Positions 39,001-62,628 of a stretch of 64,000 bases of DNA are shown piece by piece (within the stretch, counting starts at the first letter, position 1; every line of letters begins with the position of its first letter). The notes beneath the pieces are model-generated. The model saw only the letters and a list, made by a program, of their open reading frames with translations, did not search any database and was not told the origin of the DNA. The position numbers and the translations under genes were made by a program. Source of the stretch: Eriocheir sinensis (lineage: Eukaryota > Arthropoda > Malacostraca > Decapoda > Varunidae); assembly GCF_024679095.1 (NCBI RefSeq), contig NC_066509.1, forward strand, positions 20,505,811-20,569,810, written 5' to 3'.

Positions 39001-41962
39001 TGTGTGTTGCATATTTTTTCAATACAAATTTACCTTATTACATACGCATTTTGAATATTAGTTTTAATACAAATTTAATTATTCTATGTGTATTTTTGTA
39101 TATGTATTTTTATATAAATATGCTTTATTTTATGGTATTTTGCATCTTTATTTTCATACAAATTTACGTTATTTTATTGATATTCTGCTCATTCATTTTG
39201 ATACGATTTGACATTATTCTATGTGTATTTTGTATATATTTTTCATACAAATTTACGTTATTTTATGTGTATTTGTTTATATATTTTGACACAAATTTAC
39301 AATATTTTATGGGTATTTTGTATATATATTTCAAAAGAAATTTACCTAGTTTTATGTGTATTTTGAATATCTATTTTCATACAAACTCAAATTATTTTTA
39401 TGTATTTTTGTATATATTTCAATACAAATTTTAGTTGTGTTATGTGTATTTTGTAAATCTATTTTCATTCAAATATATATTAATTTATTGGTATTTTGTT
39501 GATTTATATTGATACGAATTTACATTATTTTATATGTACTTTTTATATATATTTTTATACACATTTACACTATTTAATATTTATTTTGAATATATAATTT
39601 TATACAAATTCATGGTACTTCATGTGTATTTGTATATATATTTTCATATAAATTTACATTATTTTATGTGTATTTTGTACATATATTTCATTACAAAATT
39701 ACCTTTTTTTATGTTTATTTTGTATGTGTATTTTGTACATTTATATTTATAAACGTTTACTCATACAAATTTATATTATTTTATTGGTATTTTGTTTATT
39801 TATTTTGATACGAATTACATGATTATATGTGTATTTTGTACACATTTTTTTATATGTATTTACATTATTTAATGTGTATTTTGTTTATATATTTTCATAC
39901 AAATTTACGTTATTATATGTGTATTTGAATAAATATTTTGATGCCAATTTATTTTATTTCATGTATTTTGTATATATATTTCAATTCAAATTTAGCTTAT
40001 TTTGTGTGTGTTTTGTATATATTTTCATACAAATTTAATTACTTCTGTGTATTTTTGTATATAGTTTTATATAAATTTACGTTATTTTATATGTATTTTC
40101 TATATTTATATTTATACAAATACACATTCTTTTATTGGTGTTTTGTTTATTTATTATGATACGAATTTACATTATTTTATGTGTATTTTGTATACATTTT
40201 TTATACGTATTTACTTCATTTTATGTGAATTTTGTATATATATTTTTTATAGAAATCTAGGTTATTTTATATATTTTCATACATATTTACACGATTTTAT
40301 GTGTTTTTTGTATATATATTTTCATAAAAAAATTACGTTATTTTATTGTGTATAAGTATATATTTTGATACAAATTTTATACAAATTCATGTTATTTAAT
40401 GTGTATTTGTATATATATTTTCATACAAATTTATATTATTTTATGTGTATTTTTTCATATATTTCATTACAAATTTACCTTATTTTTTGTTTATTTTGTA
40501 TATTTATTTCATTCAATTTTAAATTATTTTATGTGTATATTTGTATTTGTATTTAGGTTATTTTATGTGTATTTTGTATATATATTTTCATCCAAAATTA
40601 CATTATTTTATTGGTATTTCTTCATTTAATTCGATACGAATTTAGATTATTTTATAGGTATTTTGTATACATATTTTTATACTCATTTACATTATCTAAT
40701 GTGTGTTTTGTATATATATTTTTATGCAAATTTATCTAATGTTCATTATTGTACATATATTTTTATAGAAATTTGCGTTATTTTATGTATATAGTTTTAT
40801 TTAAATTTACGTTATTTTATGTGCATTTTGTATATTTATATTTATACAAATACACATTCTTTTATTGGTATATTGTTTATTTACATTTATACGAATTTAC
40901 ATTATTTTATGTGTACTTTGTTTACATTTTTTTATACGTATTTACTTAATTTTATGTGTATTTTGTATATGTATTTTTATAGAAATCTACGTTATTTTAT
41001 GTGTATTCGCATATGTATTTTGAAACAAATTTACATTATTTTATATGTATTTTCCATATCTATTTCAATACAAATTTACCTTATTGTAGGTGCATTTTGT
41101 ATATTTATTTTAATACAAGTTCAAATATTTTATGTGTATTTTGGTATCAATAATTTTATAAAAAAAATGCGTTATTTTATAGGCATTCTGCATCTTAATT
41201 TTCATTTTATATGTACTTTGTATATACATTTTTATACGCTCTTACATTATTTAATATTTATTTTGAAGATAATTTTTTTATACAAATTCATGGTATTTTA
41301 TGTGTATTTGTATATATATTTTCATATAAATTTACATTATTGTATGTGTATTTTGTACATATATTTTATTACAAATCTACCTTATTTTATGTTTATTTTG
41401 TATGTGTATTTTGTATATTTATATTTATCCAAATACACATTCTTTTATTGGTATTTTGTTTATTTAATGAGTATTTTTTATATATATTTTATACAAATTC
41501 ACGTTATTTTATGTGTATTTTGTATATGTATTTTCATACAAATACACATTCTTTTATTGATATTTTAATTATTTATTTTGACACGAATTTACATTATTTA
41601 ATGTGTATTTAGTATATATATTTTAATACGTATTTACAACATTTCATGTATATTTTGTATATATATTTCTATAGAAATCTACGTTATTTTATGTGTATTC
41701 GTATATATATTTTGAAACAAATCTACATTATTTTATTTGAATTTTGTATATATATTTCATTATAAATTTGCCTTATTTTAAGTTAATTTTGATATCTATT
41801 TTCATTCAAATTCAAATCATTTTATGTGTATATATTTATTTGTATTTACGTTATTTTATGTGTATTTTTTTATATATATTTTCATTCAAAATTACATTAT
41901 TTTATCGGTATTTTGTTCATTTATTTCGATACGAATTTAGATTATTTCATTTGTATTTTCTA
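39001..41962 (+). repeat. Satellite block 23, forward
   Basis: Forward monomers. 39,001-39,750 is the reverse complement of about 30,530-31,280. From 40,311 it is the inner end of the right arm of the large inverted repeat. It carries the TTTTATGTTTATTTTG variant at about 41,385. Confidence 0.9.
39754..40233 (+). repeat. 480-bp inverted repeat, right arm
   Basis: Mirror of 38,521-39,000 with a 753-bp spacer. The same family also starts at 35,336 and, inverted, occupies about 30,135-30,467. Confidence 0.87.
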
Positions 41963-41976
41963 TACATATACATATA

Positions 41977-48180
<6,204 letters not shown>

Positions 48181-48219
48181 TCATACAAATTAAAATACTT
48201 CTGTGTATTTTTGTATATA
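48181..48219 (+). repeat. 39-bp forward fragment inside an inverted block
   Basis: This fragment is identical to 48,801-48,839 and stands where the mirror position in the left arm (about 19,670-19,710) has an ordinary marker-monomer flank. It looks like a copied insertion that replaced part of a monomer in the right arm only. Confidence 0.82.
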
Positions 48220-48611
48220 TTTGAATTTGTATTAAAATATATATACAAAATGCACATACAATAAGGTAAATTTGTATTGAAATAGATATGCAAAATACAT
48301 ATAAAACCATGTAAATTTTTTTCAAAATATATATACGAATACACATAAAATAACGTAGATTTCTATGAAAATAAATATACAAAATACACATAAAATGAAG
48401 TAAATACGTATAAAAAAAGGTTTACAAAATACTCATAAAATAATGTAAACTTGTATCAAAATAAATAAACAAAATACTAATAAAAGAAAGTGTATTGTAT
48501 ATATATAAATTTACAAAATACAAATAAAATAACGTAAATTTATATAAAACTATTATGCAAAAATACACAAAAGTAATTAAATTTGTGTGAAAATAGATAT
48601 ACAAAATACAT
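48220..48611 (-). repeat. Satellite block 26, inverted
   Basis: Inverted monomers, still mirroring the start of block 11, ending at the ACATGT palindrome. Confidence 0.87.
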
Positions 48612-48612
48612 G

Positions 48613-50047
48613 TGTATTTTGTATATTTATTTTCATACAAATTGAAATTATTTTTGTTTATTTTTTTATATATTTTCATACAAATTTTCGTTATTTAATG
48701 TGTATTTTGTATATTTATTTTTTCTACAAATATACGTTCTTTTATCTGAATTTTGTTTATTGAATTTGTAACGAATTTACCTTATTTGGTATATCTATTT
48801 TCATACAAATTAAAATACTTCTGTGTATTTTTGTATATAGTTTTATATAAATTTACGTTATTTTATGTGTATTTTGTATATTTATATTTATACAAATACA
48901 CATTCTTTTATTGGTATTTTGCATATTTATTTTGATTCCAATTTACATTATTTTATGTGTATTTTGTATACATTTTTTTATACGTATTTACTTCATTTTA
49001 CGTGTATTTTGTATATATATTTTTATAGAAATCTACGTTATTTTATGTGTATTCGTATATATATTTTGAAACAAATTTACATTGTTTTATATGTATTTTG
49101 CATATCTATTTCAATACAAATTTACCTTATTGAATGTGTTTTTTGTATATTTATTTTAATACAAATTTAATTTTTTGATGTGAATTTTGGTATATATATT
49201 TTTATAAATAACAAAAAATGCGTTATTTTATGAGTATTTTTATAAATATTTTGATACAAATCTACATTATTTTAAGTATTTTGTATATACATTTCAATTC
49301 AAATTTAGCTTATTTTATCTGTATTTTGTATATCTATTTTCATACGAATTTAATTACTTCTGTGTTTTTTTGTATATAGTTTTATACAAATTTGTTATTT
49401 TATGTGTATTTTGTATATTTATATTTATACAAATACTCATTCTTTTATTGGTATTTTGTTTATTTGTTTTAATACGAATTTACATTATTTTATGTGTATT
49501 TTGTATACATTTTCTTATACGTATTTACTTCATTTTATGTGTATTTTGTATATATATTTTTATACAAATCTACGTTATTTTATATGTATTCGTATATATA
49601 TTTTGAAACAAATTTATATTGTTTTATATGTATTTTGCATATCTATTTCAATACAGATTTACCTTATTGTATGTGTATTTTGTATATTTATTTTAATACA
49701 AATTAATTTTTTCATGTTTATTTGGTATATATATTTTTATAAAAAATGCGTTATTTAATGGGTATTTTGCATCTTTATTTTCATACAAATTTACATTGTT
49801 TTATTAATATTCTGTGTATTTATTTTGATACGATTTTACATTATTCTATTTGTGTTTTGTATATATTTTTTTATACATATTTACATTATTTAATGTGTAT
49901 TTTGTATATTTTAAAACAAATTTACGTTATTTTATGCGCATCTGTTGAAATATTTTGATACAAATTTACATTATTTTATGTATTTTGTATATATATTTCA
50001 ATACAAATTTAGTTTATTTTATGAATATTTTGTATATCTATTTTCAT
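48613..50047 (+). repeat. Satellite block 27, forward
   Basis: Forward monomers, mirror of block 10. Paired positions sum to about 67,889-67,892. Confidence 0.9.
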
Positions 50048-54073
<4,026 letters not shown>

Positions 54074-54078
<5 letters not shown>

Positions 54079-54118
54079 ATAATCTGATTTTATATTATTT
54101 TTATAAAATCTGAATTTT
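54074..54118. repeat. Unusual junction sequence, mirror copy
   Basis: Reverse complement of 2,649-2,693, at the corresponding place in the second inverted repeat (sum about 56,760). Confidence 0.8.
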
Positions 54119-54555
54119 GTTTATTGAATTTGAAACGAATTTACCTTATTTTGTATATCTATTTTCATACAAATTAAAATACTTCTGTGTATTTTTGTAC
54201 ATAGTTTTCTATAAATTTACGTTATTTTAAGTGTATTTTGTATATTCATATTTATACAAATACACATTTTTTTATTGGTATTTTGTATATTTATTTTGTT
54301 GCGAGTTTACATTATTTTATGTGTATTTTGTAAACATTTTTTTATACGTATTTACTTCATTTTATGTGTATTTTGTATATATATTTTTATAGAAATCTAC
54401 GTTATTTTATGTGTATTCGTATATATATTTTGAAACAAATTTACATTGTTTTATATGTATTTTGCATTTCTATTTCAATACAAATTTACCTTATTTTATG
54501 TTTTTAAATATTTATTTTAATACAAATTTAATTTTTTTATGTGTATTTTGGTATA
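54085..54555 (+). repeat. Satellite block 29, forward
   Basis: Forward monomers, reverse complement of 2,211-2,685, bounded by the mirrored unusual junctions. Confidence 0.88.
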
Positions 54556-54559
54556 TATG

Positions 54560-57500
54560 GAGAGGTAAATTTGTATTGAAAGAGATATTCAAAAATACAT
54601 ATAAAACAATGTAAATTTGTTTCAAAATATATATACGAATACACATAAAATAACGTAGATTTCAATAAAAATATATACAAAATACACATAAAATGAAGTA
54701 AATACGTATAAAAAAATGAATACAAAATACACATAAAAATCGTATCAAAATAAATAAACAAAATACCAGTAAAAAAATGTGTATTTGTATAAATATAAAT
54801 ATACAAAATACACAAAAAATATCGTAAATTTGTATAAAACTATATACAAAAATACACTGAAGTAATTAAATTTGTATGAAAATATATATACAAAATACAG
54901 CTAAAATAAGCTAAATTTGAATTGAAATGTACATACAAAACACATAAAATAATGTAAATCTGTATCAAAATATTTATACAAATACATATAATAACGTAGA
55001 TTTGTTAAAAAATATATAAACAAAATACACATTAAGTAATGTAAATACGTATAAAAAAATATGTACAAAATACACATATAATCATGTAACTCGTATCAAA
55101 ATAAGTAAACAAAATAGCAATAAAATAATGTAAATTTGTATGAGAAAACATATGCAAATAACGCAAATTTCTATAAAAATATATGTACAAAAATGCACAT
55201 AAAATAAAGTAAATTTGCATAAATATATATATACAAAACACACACTAAATAATGTAAATGCGTACATAAAATAACCTAAATTTGTATAAAACTATATACA
55301 AAAATACACAAAAATAATTTAAATTCGTTTGAAAAGAAATATACAAAATACACATAAAATTAAGTAAATTTGTATTGAAATACATATACAAAATACACAT
55401 CAAATAATGTAAATTTGAATGAAAATATATAAACAAATACACCTAAAATAACGTAAATTTGTATAAAATATATATGCAAGATTCACATTAAATAATGTAA
55501 ATGTGTATAAGAAGATATATACAAAAAACAAATAAAATAATGTAAAATCGTATCAAAATAAATACACAGAATATCTATAAAATAATGTAAATTTGTATGA
55601 AAATAAAGATGCAAAATTCCCAAAAATTATCGCATTTTTTGAAAAAATATATTTACCAAAAAACACATAAAATATTTAAATTTGTATTGAAATAAATATA
55701 CAAAATGCATATACAGTAAGGTAAATTTGTATTGAAAGAGATATTCAAAAATACATATAAAACAATGTAAATCTGTTTCAAAATATATATACGAATACAC
55801 ATAAAATAAAGTAGATTTCTATAGAAATATATATATAAAATACATATGAAATTATGTAAATACGTATAAAAATATATATACAAAATACATATCAAATAAT
55901 GTAAATTCGTGTCAAAATAAATAAACAAAATATCATGAAAAGAATGTGTATTTGTATGAAAATAGATAAAAGATAATAAATTTGTATAAAATATATATGC
56001 AATATACACATTAAATAATGCAAATATGTATAAAAAAGTATATACAAAAAACAAATAGAATAATGTAACATCGTATCAAAATAAATACACCGAATATTAA
56101 TAAAATAATGTAAATTTGTATGAAAATAAAGATGCAAAACTCCCATAAAATAGCGCATTTCTTATAAAAATATATATACCAAAATACACATAAAATATTT
56201 AAATTTGCATTGAAATAAATATACAAAATGCACATACAATAAGGTAAATTTGAATTGAAAGAGATATGCAAAAATACATATAAAACAATGTAAATTTGTT
56301 TCAAAATATATATACGAATTCAAATAAAAAAACGTAGATTTCTATAAAAATATATATACAAAATACACATAAAATTAAGTAAATACGCATAAAAAAATGT
56401 ATACAAAATACACATAAAATAATGTAATTTCGAATTAAAATAAATGTAAATTTGAATGAAAATATAAAAACAAATACACTTGAAATAACGTAAATTTGAG
56501 TAAAATATATATGCAAGATACACATTAAATAATGTAAATGTGTATAAAAAAATATATACAAAAGACAAATAGAATAATTTAAATCATATCAAAATAAATA
56601 CACAGAATATCAATAAAATAATGTAAATTTGTATGAAAATAAAGATGCAAAATTCCCAAAAATTATCGCATTTTTTATAAAAATATATATACCAAAATAC
56701 ACATAAAATATTTAAATTTGCATTGAAATAAATATACAAAATGCACATACAATAAGGTAAGTTTGTATATGTATTGAAATACATATACAAAATACACATA
56801 AAATAATGTAAATTTGAATGAAAAGACATAAACAAATACACTTAAAATAACGTAAATTTGTATAAAAAAAATATATACAAAACACAAATAGAATAGAGTA
56901 AAATCGTATCAAAATAAATACACAGAATATTAATAAAATAATGTAAATCTGTATGAAAATAAAGAGGCAAAATACCCATAAAATAACGCATTTTTTTTTT
57001 AAATATATATACCAAAATACACATAAAAAATTAAATTTCTATTAAAATAAATATATAAAAAACACATACAATAAGGTAAATTTGTATTGAAATATATATG
57101 CAAAATACATATAAAACAATGTAAATTTGTTTCAAAATATATATACGAATACACCTAAAATAACGTAGATTTCTATAAAAATATATATACAAAATACACA
57201 TAAAATGAGGTAAATACGTATAAAAAAATGCATACAAAATACACATAAAATAATGTAAATTCGTATCAAAATAAATAAAAAAATATCAATAAAAGAATGT
57301 GTATTTGTATAAATATAAATATACAAAATACACATAAAATAACGTAAATTTATATAAAACTATATGCAAAAATACTCAGAAGTATTTTAATTTGTATGAA
57401 AATAGATATACATAATAATGTAAATTCGTTTCAAATTCAACAAACAAAATTCAGATAAAAGAACGTATATTTGTAGAAAAAATAAATATACAAAATACAC

Positions 57501-57587
57501 ATAAGATAACGAAAATTTGTATGAAAATATATAAAAAAATAAACAAAAATAATTTCAATTTGTATGAAAATAAATATACAAAATACA
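54560..57587 (-). repeat. Satellite block 30, inverted
   Basis: Inverted monomers; 54,560-56,690 mirrors 1-2,203. Beyond about 56,770 it changes family and ends at the ACATGT palindrome. Confidence 0.89.
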
Positions 57588-57588
57588 C

Positions 57589-59727
57589 ATGTATTTTGTA
57601 TATCTATTTTCACACAAATTTAATTACTTTTGTGTATTTTTGCATATAGTTTTATATAAATTTACGTTATTTTATTTGTATTTTGTATATTTATATTTAT
57701 AAAATACACATTCTTTTATTAGTATTTTCTTTATTTATTTTCATACGAGTTTACATTATTTTATGAGTATTTTGTATACCTTTTTTTATTCGTATTTACT
57801 TCATTTTATGTGTGTTTTGTATATTTATTTTCATAGAAAACTACGTTATTTTATGTGTATTCGTATATATATTTGGAAAAAAATTTACATGGTTTTATAT
57901 GTATTTTTCATATCTATTTCAATACAAATTTACCTTATTGTATGTGGATTTTGTATATTTATTTTAATACAAATTCAAATATTTAATGTGTGTCTTGGTA
58001 TATAAATTTTTATAAAAAATGCGTTATTTTATGGGTATTTTGCATCTTAATTTTCATACAAATTTACATTATTTTATTAATATTCTGTGTATTTATTTTG
58101 ATACGATTTTATATTATTCTATTTGTGTTTTGTATATATTTTTTTTTACATATTTACATTATTTAATGTGTATTTTTTATATATATTTTATACAAATTTA
58201 CGTTATTTTAAGTGTATTTGTTTATATATTTTCATTCAAATTTACATTATTTTATGTGTATTTTGTAAATGTATTTCAATTCAAATTTACCTAATTTTAT
58301 GTGTATTTTGTATATTTATTTTCATACAAATTAAAATTATTTTTGTGTATTTTTGTATGTAGTTCTATACAAATTTAGGTGATTTTATGTGTATATTGTA
58401 TATCTATTTTCATACAAATACACATTCTTTTATTGATATTTTGTTTATTTATTTTGACTCGAATTTACATTATTTAATGTGTATTTTATATATATATATT
58501 TTTTTATACGTGTTTACATCAATTGATGTGTATTTTGTATATATATTTCTATAGAAATCTACGTTGATTTATGAGTACTCGTATATAGATTTTGAAATAA
58601 ATTTACACTGTTTTATATGTATTTTGCATATTTTTTCAATACAAATTTACCTTATTGTATATGCATTTTGTATATTAATTTTAATACAAATTTAATTATG
58701 CTATATGTATATTTGTAAATGTATTTTTATAAAAATATGCTTTATTTTATGGGTATTTTGCATTTTTTTTCATACAAGTTTACATTATTTTATATATATT
58801 CTGTTTTTTTTTTTTTTTAAATTTACATTATTCTATGTGTATTTTGTATATCTATTTTTATACGTGTTTACTTAATTTTATGTGTATTTTGTATATATAT
58901 TTTTATAGAAATCTACGTTATTTTATGTGTATTCGTATATATATTTTGAAACAAATTTACATTGTTTTATATGTATTTTTGCATATCTCTTTCAATACAA
59001 GTTTACCTTAGTGTATGTGCATTTTGTATATTTATTTCAATACAAATTTAAATATTTTATGTGTATTTTGGTATATATATTCTTATAAGAATTGCGCTAT
59101 TTAATGGGAATTTTGCATCTTTATTTTCATACAAATTTACATTATTTTATTAATATTCGGTGTATTTATTTTCATACGATTTCACATTATTCTATTTGTT
59201 TTTTGTATATATTTTTTTATACATATTTACATTATTTAATGTGTATCTTGCATATATATTTCATACAAATTTATTATCTATTATTTATTTTCATACAAAT
59301 ACACATTCTTTTCATGATATTTTGTTTATTTATTTTGACACGAATTTACCTTGTTATGTATTTTGTATATATATTTTTATACTTATTTACATAATTTCAT
59401 GTGTATTTTGTATATATTTCTATAGAAATCTACGTTATTTTATGTGTATTCGTATATATATTTTGAAACAAATTTACTTTGTTTTATATGTATTTTTGAA
59501 TATCTCTTTCAATACATATTTACCTTACTGTATATGCATTTTGTATATTTATTTCAATACAAATTTAAATATTTTTTATGTATTTTGGTATATATATTTT
59601 TTAAAAAATGCGCTATTTTATGGGAATTTTGCATCTTTCTTTTCATACAAATTTACATTATTTTATTGATTGTCTGTTTATTTATTTTGATACGATTTTA
59701 CGTTATTCTGTGTATTTTGTATATATA
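57589..59727 (+). repeat. Satellite block 31, forward
   Basis: Forward monomers. It duplicates 19,282 to about 20,980 (offset 38,307 bp at the left junction) but has only a 13-bp TA run where the other copy has 114 bp. A run of about 16 T lies near 58,803. From about 59,200 it resembles the 15.3 kb HOR. Confidence 0.88.
58487..58499. repeat. Unexpanded TA run
   Basis: 13 bp of TA at the monomer equivalent to 20,178 and 47,535; probably the short state of that site. Confidence 0.85.
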
Positions 59728-59795
59728 AAACAAAGTAAATTTGTTTCAAAATATATATACGAATACACATAAAATAACGTAGATCTCTATAAAAA
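59728..59795 (-). repeat. Short inverted insert, copy of 11.06 kb
   Basis: About 70 bp of inverted monomers. It matches 11,054-11,130 with a single difference, sharing the rare GTAGATCTCTAT variant. Confidence 0.85.
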
Positions 59796-60637
59796 TATAT
59801 ATTTTGATACGAATTTACATTATTTTATGTGTATTTTGTATACATTTTCTTATACGTATTTACTTCATTTTATGTGTATTTTGTATATATATTTTTATAC
59901 AAATCTACGTTATTTTATGTGTATTCGTATATATATTTTGAAACAAATTTACATTGTTTTATATGTATTTTGCATATCTATTTCAATACAGATTTACCTT
60001 ATTGTATGTGTATTTTGTATATTTATTTTAATACAAATTAATTTTTTTCATGTGTATTTTGGTATATATATTTTTATAAAAAATGCGTTATTTAATGGGT
60101 ATTTTGCATCTTTATTTTCATACAAATATACATTATTTTATTGATATTCTGTGTATTTATATTGATAGGATTTAAATTATTCTATTTCTTTTTTGTATAT
60201 ATTTTTTTACACATTTACATTATTTAATGTGTATCTTCCATATATATTTTATACAAATTTACGTTATTTTAAGTGTATTTGTTTATATATTTTCATTAAA
60301 ATTTACATTATTTTATGTGTATTTTGTATATGTATTTCAATACAAATTTACCTAATTTTATGATTATTTTGTATATTTCTTTTCATACAAATTTTAAATA
60401 TTTTTGTGTATTTTTGTATTTAGTTTTATACAAATTTAGGTTATTTTATGTACGCATTTACATTATTTAATGTGTGTTTTGTATATATATTTTTATGCAA
60501 ATTTACTTTATTTTATGTGCATTTTTGTACATATATTTTTTTAGAAATTTGCGTAATTTTATGTGTATTTGTATATGTTTTCTCATACAAATTTACAATA
60601 TTTTATTGCTATTTTGTTTATTTATTTTGATACGAAT
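59796..60637 (+). repeat. Satellite block 33, forward
   Basis: Forward monomers resembling 49,480-49,960 and then about 16,900-17,300, ending in the same GAATGAAAATAGATATAC junction as 17,843. Confidence 0.87.
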
Positions 60638-62628
60638 GAAAATAGATATACAAAATATACATAAAATAAACTAAATTTGTATTGAAATATATATACAAAA
60701 TACATAATATAATGTAAATTTGTATCAAAATATTTTAACAGATGCGCATAAAATAACGTAAATTTGTTTTAAAATATACAAAATACACATTAAATAATGT
60801 AAATATGTATAAAAAAATATATACAAAACACAAAGAGAATAATGTAAAATCGTATCAAAATAAATACACAGAATATTAATAAAACAATGTAAATTTGAAT
60901 GAAAATAAAGATGCAAAATACCCATTAAATAACGCATTTTTTATAAAAATATATATACCAAAATACACATGAAAAAAATTAATTTGTATTAAAATAAATA
61001 TACAAAATACACATACAATAAGGTAAATCTGTATTGAAATAGATATGCAAAATACATATAAAACAATGTAAATTTGTTTCAAAATATATATACGAATACA
61101 CATAAAATAACGTAGATTTGTATAAAAATATATATACAAAATACACATAAAATGAAGTAAATACGTATAAGAAAATGTATACAAAATACACATAAAATAA
61201 TGTAAATTCGTATCAAAATAAATAAACAAAATACCAATAAAAGAATGTGTATTTGTATAAATATAAATATACAAAATACACATAAAATAACGTAAATTTG
61301 TATAAAACTATATACAAAAATACACAGAGGTAATTAAATTCGTATGAAAATAGATATACAAAATACAGATAAAATAAGCTAAATTTAAATTGAAATGTAT
61401 ATACAAAATACATAAAATAATGTAAACTTGTATCAAAATATTTATAAAAATACATATAATAACGTAAATTTGTTTAAAAATATATAAACAAAATACAGAT
61501 TAAGTAATGTAAATACGTATAAAAAATATGTACAAAATACACATATAATCATGTAATTCATATCAAACTAAATAAACAAAATACCAATAAAATAATGTAA
61601 ATTTGTATGAGAAAACATATACAAATACATATAAAATAACGCTAATTTCTATAAAAATATGTCCAAAAATGAACTTAAAATAAAGTAACTTTGGATAAAA
61701 ATATATATACAAAACATACATTAAATAATGTAAATGCGTACATAAAATAACCTAACTTTGTATAAAACTATATACAAATATACACAAAAATAATTTAAAT
61801 TTGTATGAAAAGAAATATACAAAATACACATAAAATTATGTTAATTTGTATTGAAATACATACAAAATACACATAAAATAATGTAAATTTGAAAGAAAAT
61901 ATATAAACAAATACACATATTATAACGTAAATTTGTATGAAATATATATTCAAAATACACATTAAATAATGTAAATATGTATAAAAAAATATATACAAAA
62001 CACAAATAGAATAATGTAAAATCGTATCAAAATATATACACAGAATATTAATAAAATAATGTAAATTTGTATGAAAATTAAGATGCAAAATACCTATAAA
62101 ATAACGCATTTTTATAAAATTATTGATACCAAAATACACATAAAATATTTGAGTTTGTATTAAAATAAATATACAAAATGCACATACAATAAGGTAAATT
62201 TGTATTGAAATAGATATGCAAAATACATATAAAATAATGTAAATTTGTTTCAAAATATATATACGAATACACATAAAATAACGAAGATTTCTCTAAAAAT
62301 ATATATACAAAATACACATAATATTAAGTAAATACGAATAAAAAAATGTATACAAAATACACATAAAATAATGTAAATTCGTATAAATGTAAATAAACAA
62401 TATACCAATAAAATAATGTGTATTTGTATAAATAAAAATATACAAAATGCACTTAAAATAACGTAAATTTATATAAAATAACGCAAATTTCTATAAAAAT
62501 ATATGTACAAAAATGAACTTAAAATAAATTTGCATAAAAATATATATACAAAACTCACTTTAGATAATGTAAATGAGTATAAAAATATGTATACAAAATA
62601 CCTATGAAATAATCTAAATTCGTATCAA
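60638..62628 (-). repeat. Satellite block 34, inverted
   Basis: Inverted monomers. 60,640 to about 61,400 copies 17,845-18,620; 61,780-62,540 resembles the reverse complement of 5,330-6,100. Confidence 0.87.

Noticed and set aside
58803..58818. T run as a polymerase III terminator
   Set aside because: No upstream A or B box or tRNA-like fold; T runs are frequent in these monomers.
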